64,000 nt of DNA from Myxococcus sp. CA023 (GTDB lineage: Bacteria > Myxococcota > Myxococcia > Myxococcales > Myxococcaceae). A program made the translations under genes and the position numbers. The stretch is from assembly GCF_010998615.1 (NCBI RefSeq), contig NZ_JAAEAH010000039.1:21215-85214 (forward strand). Reading direction: 5' to 3'. The notes under the pieces were generated by a model, which searched no databases, had not been told where the DNA came from, and saw only the letters and a program-made list of their open reading frames with translations. Shown here piece by piece: positions 61,222 through 64,000 of this stretch; within the stretch, counting starts at the first letter, position 1; each line of letters opens with the position of its first letter.

Positions 61222-62157
61222 TCAGGGCGAGCAGCTCTGGCCGGAGTTGGAGGTCGGGTCGACGGCGAGCGCCTCCGCGGCCTGGGGCGTCGACGGACCG
61301 GGGATGAAGCCGGGCGGGAGCGGGAGCGAGTCGCAACCGTTGTTGAAGGCGTCCACGGGGTCGATGAGGCCCGAGATGACATCGCACTGGGTGGTGTTCA
61401 GGGCGGCAACCGCATCCGTGAGAAGCGACGCCGGGTCGGGCGTCGCGCCGAACAGGCGCTGGTTGCAGATGCCCACCAGCGTCTGGCGCGCGAGCAGGAA
61501 GCGGAGCCGGTCCAGCTGGCTGCGCATCCCTCCCGCCGGGTACGTGGCCGGGCTGCCCCACAGGATGCCTTCCGCGGCGGGCAGCGTGGAGATGGTCCCG
61601 ATGGCGCCCAGGTTGATGGGCCCCTGCACCAGGCACTGCGTGAGCGTCAGGATGCGGTTCTTGTAGAAACCGAGCGTCCGCGTCGGGCCGGTGCACTCGA
61701 CGGGAGGCGGCTCTTCCCGCTCGCACGTCAGGCGCGCCGAACACATGGCCGAGCCCAGGTCGAACGTCACCCTGAACGTGTTGTCGATGTGATTGTCCGC
61801 CACGCCATCCTGCCCGGCAATGGTCACGCACTCGTCAAAGCTGCCGATTTTCAGCTCGAAGTTCGACGTCAGTGAGTCGTTGACGGGAATGCTCACCGGC
61901 GGCGGCGGCGTGAACGTGAAACCCTCGCCCGACAGCACGTCATCGGTCGCCGTCAACAAGATGGACGGCAACGTCGGATGGACGTTGGTGACCTTGAAGC
62001 TGTAGTTCGCGGTGAAGGGATAATCGTCCGCCACCACCACCGACTGGCCATTGACCTTCTTTTCGCAAATCAGGTCGTGGGCATTCGCGACTCCGCTCCC
62101 GCCGACGACCACTGCACATGCCGCTGCAACCCACTGCTGCTTCAGCTTCATCCGCAT
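61222..62157 (-). CDS. Secreted protein with TRTxGFYKNR motif
   Basis: The 311-residue product starts at 62157 (GAGG eight bases upstream) with a signal peptide (AACAVVVGGSGVANA). Residues about 35-140 look like a beta-sandwich (YSFKVTNVHPTLPSILLTAT). Next comes ECTGPTRTLGFYKNRILTLT, a variant of the T-x-G-Y-W-K-N-H motif found in many secreted bacterial proteins, followed by a helical, Cys-containing part (LVGICNQRLFGATP, TTQCDVISGLI, NNGCDSLPLPPG). Paired with a lipoprotein gene downstream. I know of no assigned function. Confidence 0.72.
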   Translation of the reverse strand: MRMKLKQQWVAAACAVVVGGSGVANAHDLICEKKVNGQSVVVADDYPFTANYSFKVTNVHPTLPSILLTATDDVLSGEGFTFTPPPPVSIPVNDSLTSNFELKIGSFDECVTIAGQDGVADNHIDNTFRVTFDLGSAMCSARLTCEREEPPPVECTGPTRTLGFYKNRILTLTQCLVQGPINLGAIGTISTLPAAEGILWGSPATYPAGGMRSQLDRLRFLLARQTLVGICNQRLFGATPDPASLLTDAVAALNTTQCDVISGLIDPVDAFNNGCDSLPLPPGFIPGPSTPQAAEALAVDPTSNSGQSCSP

Positions 62158-62508
62158 TGTTCCGACCTCGTTCATGAGCACCAGGCTCGGACGCGGCGGA
62201 TTTCACCGTTTGTGCCACGTCTGGGAAGACGCGGGGCGACAAGCCCCTGACACAAGGATTCCCCATGGGAGGTAGGTGTTACGCCCTTCCTCCCGTCGAG
62301 TGGAAAATCACATCCCACAGTGGGGACTGCGCCGGTGGGCATGAAGCAACATCAGGGCTCTGCGAGGAGGGTAATTACCCCACCCGCGACCGACCGCACG
62401 CCCTGTTGACCTGGGCAAACGCTTCCCATGTCCCGCGAGATGCCTCGGCAGTGAAGTTCCCTGCACCCGACAGGCATTGGCCCCACGGGGCGTTGCGACG
62501 CTTTTTCC
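62158..62508. other. Gene-free interval
   Basis: 351 bases between two minus-strand genes. No gene, repeat or hairpin stands out; it presumably holds the promoter of the secreted protein. Confidence 0.4.
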
Positions 62509-64000
62509 TCAGGCGCCCGGGCGGGAGAACGTCACCCGCTGGCCGTTGGCGCCCAGCTCCAGACGCGTCACGTCGGCGCTGGGGGGCCCCAGCACGGGCA
62601 CGATGAACCAACTGGCGCGCCGCAAAGTGGCGGCCTTTCGCAGCGCGGCGCCGGGCTCCAGCATGCGCTCCACGCTTCCGTCCGGCCCGTGGAAGACGAC
62701 GCGCAGCGCGCGAGGCGCACCATGGGCGCGGACGTAGAAGGCATACCGGTCCCGGCCCCCACCCGCATGGCCCGCCGCGACGCCCAGCACCTCCATGTCC
62801 TTCTCACGGAAGGCCAGCGGCATGACCCCATCAGGCAGTGGTGCGGGTTCGGACCGGGGCGCTTCCAGGTCATAGGCTCGCAGCGCGGCATCCGGAGGCA
62901 CACCGGGGACAGGGGCGTAGCGCTCCGCGAGCGGCGAGACGAGGTAGGGATGATAGCCGTGCTTGCGAGCACTCACGATGTCGGGCGGCCGCCGGTACGC
63001 CATGCGGTTGCTCCAGAACATGAGGCTCAGGTACTCCATGGAGTTGGGCACGTCCGAGTCCTGCGCGAGGAAGAGGACACTGCGCTCCGGCGTCTGCTGT
63101 TCGAGCGCGCGCCCCACCTCGCGGGAGTAGGTGACGTACAGGTCATCCAGATGCCTGGCCTGGTAATCTGCCTTCGCCACCGGAAAGGTGACGACCAGCA
63201 GCCACGCGAGCACGCCCGAGGCCAGGAGCCCCAGCCCCAGGGGCGCCCAGGACAGCTTCCGCGGCAGGCGCCAGCACACGAGCGCGACGAGCAGCGCCGC
63301 CGCGGCGGCCACGACCAGTCCCTCGGCGAGCCCGGGCCGGGCGCGCGTCTGCACCAGCACCGTGGGGAGCACTGCGCGGACATCACCGAGCACCGGCAGG
63401 TGCTTGACGAACCACGGTGTGGCGACCGCCGCCAGGAGCGCCGCCGCGAGCGCGGGGTGGCGTCTGGCATCCGCGCCCGCGATGGCCAACGCGGCCAGGA
63501 CGGCGGGCACCGCGCCCCAGGCAATGGCGGGAACTTTCACCACGCTCAGTGACAACACGAGCCAGGTGGCCCCCACCCACAATGCGAGCCCCACCACCTC
63601 CAGTTCCCGCCCGCGCACCGCGCGCACCAGCAGCCACACGAAGGCGAGCAGCGGCAACACCGCGGGCAGCGGCGCCAGGCTCTGGGTGTTGACCTCATTC
63701 AGGAGGGCATCCACCGGCCGGTGCCAGGGCCCCACGTCCACCGTCGGGTCGGCGAAGAGGTGGGCGCGCGTCACCCGCGCCTCCAAGTCATGCAGCTCCG
63801 GCCAGCGCCATGCGGAGTAGAAGCTCCACGGCGCGGCCAGGAGCACGGCCATGCCCACCATGGCCACCACCGTGCTGAACCTCGGCCCCGGACAGAAGCG
63901 CAGCCGGCCGAGCGCCCACAGCGTCGCCGCGATGCCCAGGGGTGTGAGCGCGAGCCCCGTCTTGCAAAGGAAGCCCAGCCCCACGGCCGCCCCTGCCGCC
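62509..64000 (-). CDS. ArnT/PMT-like membrane glycosyltransferase, 5'-truncated by window
   Basis: The frame is open to the right edge, so the N-terminus is missing. About 496 residues are visible, with nine or so membrane helices (GIAATLWALGRL, VVAMVGMAVLLAAPWSFYSA, VLPLLAFVWLLVRAVRG, ALWVGATWLVLSLSVVKVPA) and a roughly 150-residue C-terminal soluble domain. This arrangement, and the GLGFLCKTGLALTPLG and SLSVVKVPAIAW segments, are typical of ArnT/dolichyl-P-mannose mannosyltransferase-like enzymes; the catalytic N-terminal D-E motif is outside the window. Such GT83-like proteins transfer sugars from polyprenyl phosphate to lipids or proteins at the periplasmic face. Confidence 0.78.
   Translation of the reverse strand, partial: AAGAAVGLGFLCKTGLALTPLGIAATLWALGRLRFCPGPRFSTVVAMVGMAVLLAAPWSFYSAWRWPELHDLEARVTRAHLFADPTVDVGPWHRPVDALLNEVNTQSLAPLPAVLPLLAFVWLLVRAVRGRELEVVGLALWVGATWLVLSLSVVKVPAIAWGAVPAVLAALAIAGADARRHPALAAALLAAVATPWFVKHLPVLGDVRAVLPTVLVQTRARPGLAEGLVVAAAAALLVALVCWRLPRKLSWAPLGLGLLASGVLAWLLVVTFPVAKADYQARHLDDLYVTYSREVGRALEQQTPERSVLFLAQDSDVPNSMEYLSLMFWSNRMAYRRPPDIVSARKHGYHPYLVSPLAERYAPVPGVPPDAALRAYDLEAPRSEPAPLPDGVMPLAFREKDMEVLGVAAGHAGGGRDRYAFYVRAHGAPRALRVVFHGPDGSVERMLEPGAALRKAATLRRASWFIVPVLGPPSADVTRLELGANGQRVTFSRPGA

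Overview
The window is about 64 kb of high-GC DNA (strong G/C at third codon positions) from what looks like a myxobacterium of the Myxococcus/Corallococcus type. Pointers are the large number of secreted lipoproteins, a MYXO-CTERM-like C-terminal anchor, a duplicated orphan ABC permease, a lone MazF-like toxin and an alkylglycerone-phosphate synthase (ether lipid) operon. I saw no rRNA, tRNA, CRISPR array, prophage or intact insertion sequence. It reads as chromosomal DNA with single genes and short operons, separated in places by small gene remnants.

Layout. 1-6.8 kb: end of a PEP-utilising/rifampicin-phosphotransferase-like enzyme, an ADOP permease, an unknown protein, a surface-anchored Ig-like protein and a RidA protein. 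6.9-12.0 kb: a minus-strand iron/siderophore operon (TonB-dependent receptor carrying its own TonB C-terminal domain, a lipoprotein and an esterase) behind a clear Fur box. 12.3-19.8 kb: DUF3592, GNAT and double-DUF1801 proteins, a LysR regulator divergent from an S9 peptidase, and a secreted hydrolase. 19.8-22.9 kb: an OmpR-type two-component system and a deoxyhypusine-synthase-like enzyme.

23.0-29.2 kb is the most interesting locus. A TetR regulator with two operator-like repeats is divergent from alkylglycerone-phosphate synthase, a fused fatty acyl-CoA reductase + DHAP/glycerol-3-phosphate acyltransferase, and an SDR reductase. Together they could perform the animal peroxisomal steps to alkyl-glycerolipids. 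A TMEM86/YhhN lysoplasmalogenase homologue lies at 58.1-58.8 kb and an acyl-CoA desaturase with its own TetR at 49.2-50.9 kb.

29.3-45 kb: an Imm26/LRR-like protein, lipoproteins, a membrane pyrophosphatase (hppA), a modular heparinase-II/III-like lyase, a GlxA-type AraC regulator with a divergent dienelactone hydrolase, a membrane tyrosine phosphatase, a DHA2 drug exporter and a lone MazF/PemK toxin. 45-54 kb: a WD40 protein, two tandem cysteine-rich lipoproteins, a broken gene, a regulator/desaturase pair, a DUF1801 protein, a lipoprotein with ComEA-like helix-hairpin-helix repeats and a trypsin-like protease. 54-64 kb: a type B carboxylesterase, a cyclase-like DUF2652 protein, a DinB protein, a macro-domain deacetylase, the lysoplasmalogenase homologue, an epoxide hydrolase under an Rrf2 regulator with a long palindrome over its start codon, two secreted proteins and a glycosyltransferase-like membrane protein cut by the window end.

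All functions are inferred from translated sequence and motifs by eye; no database search was run.
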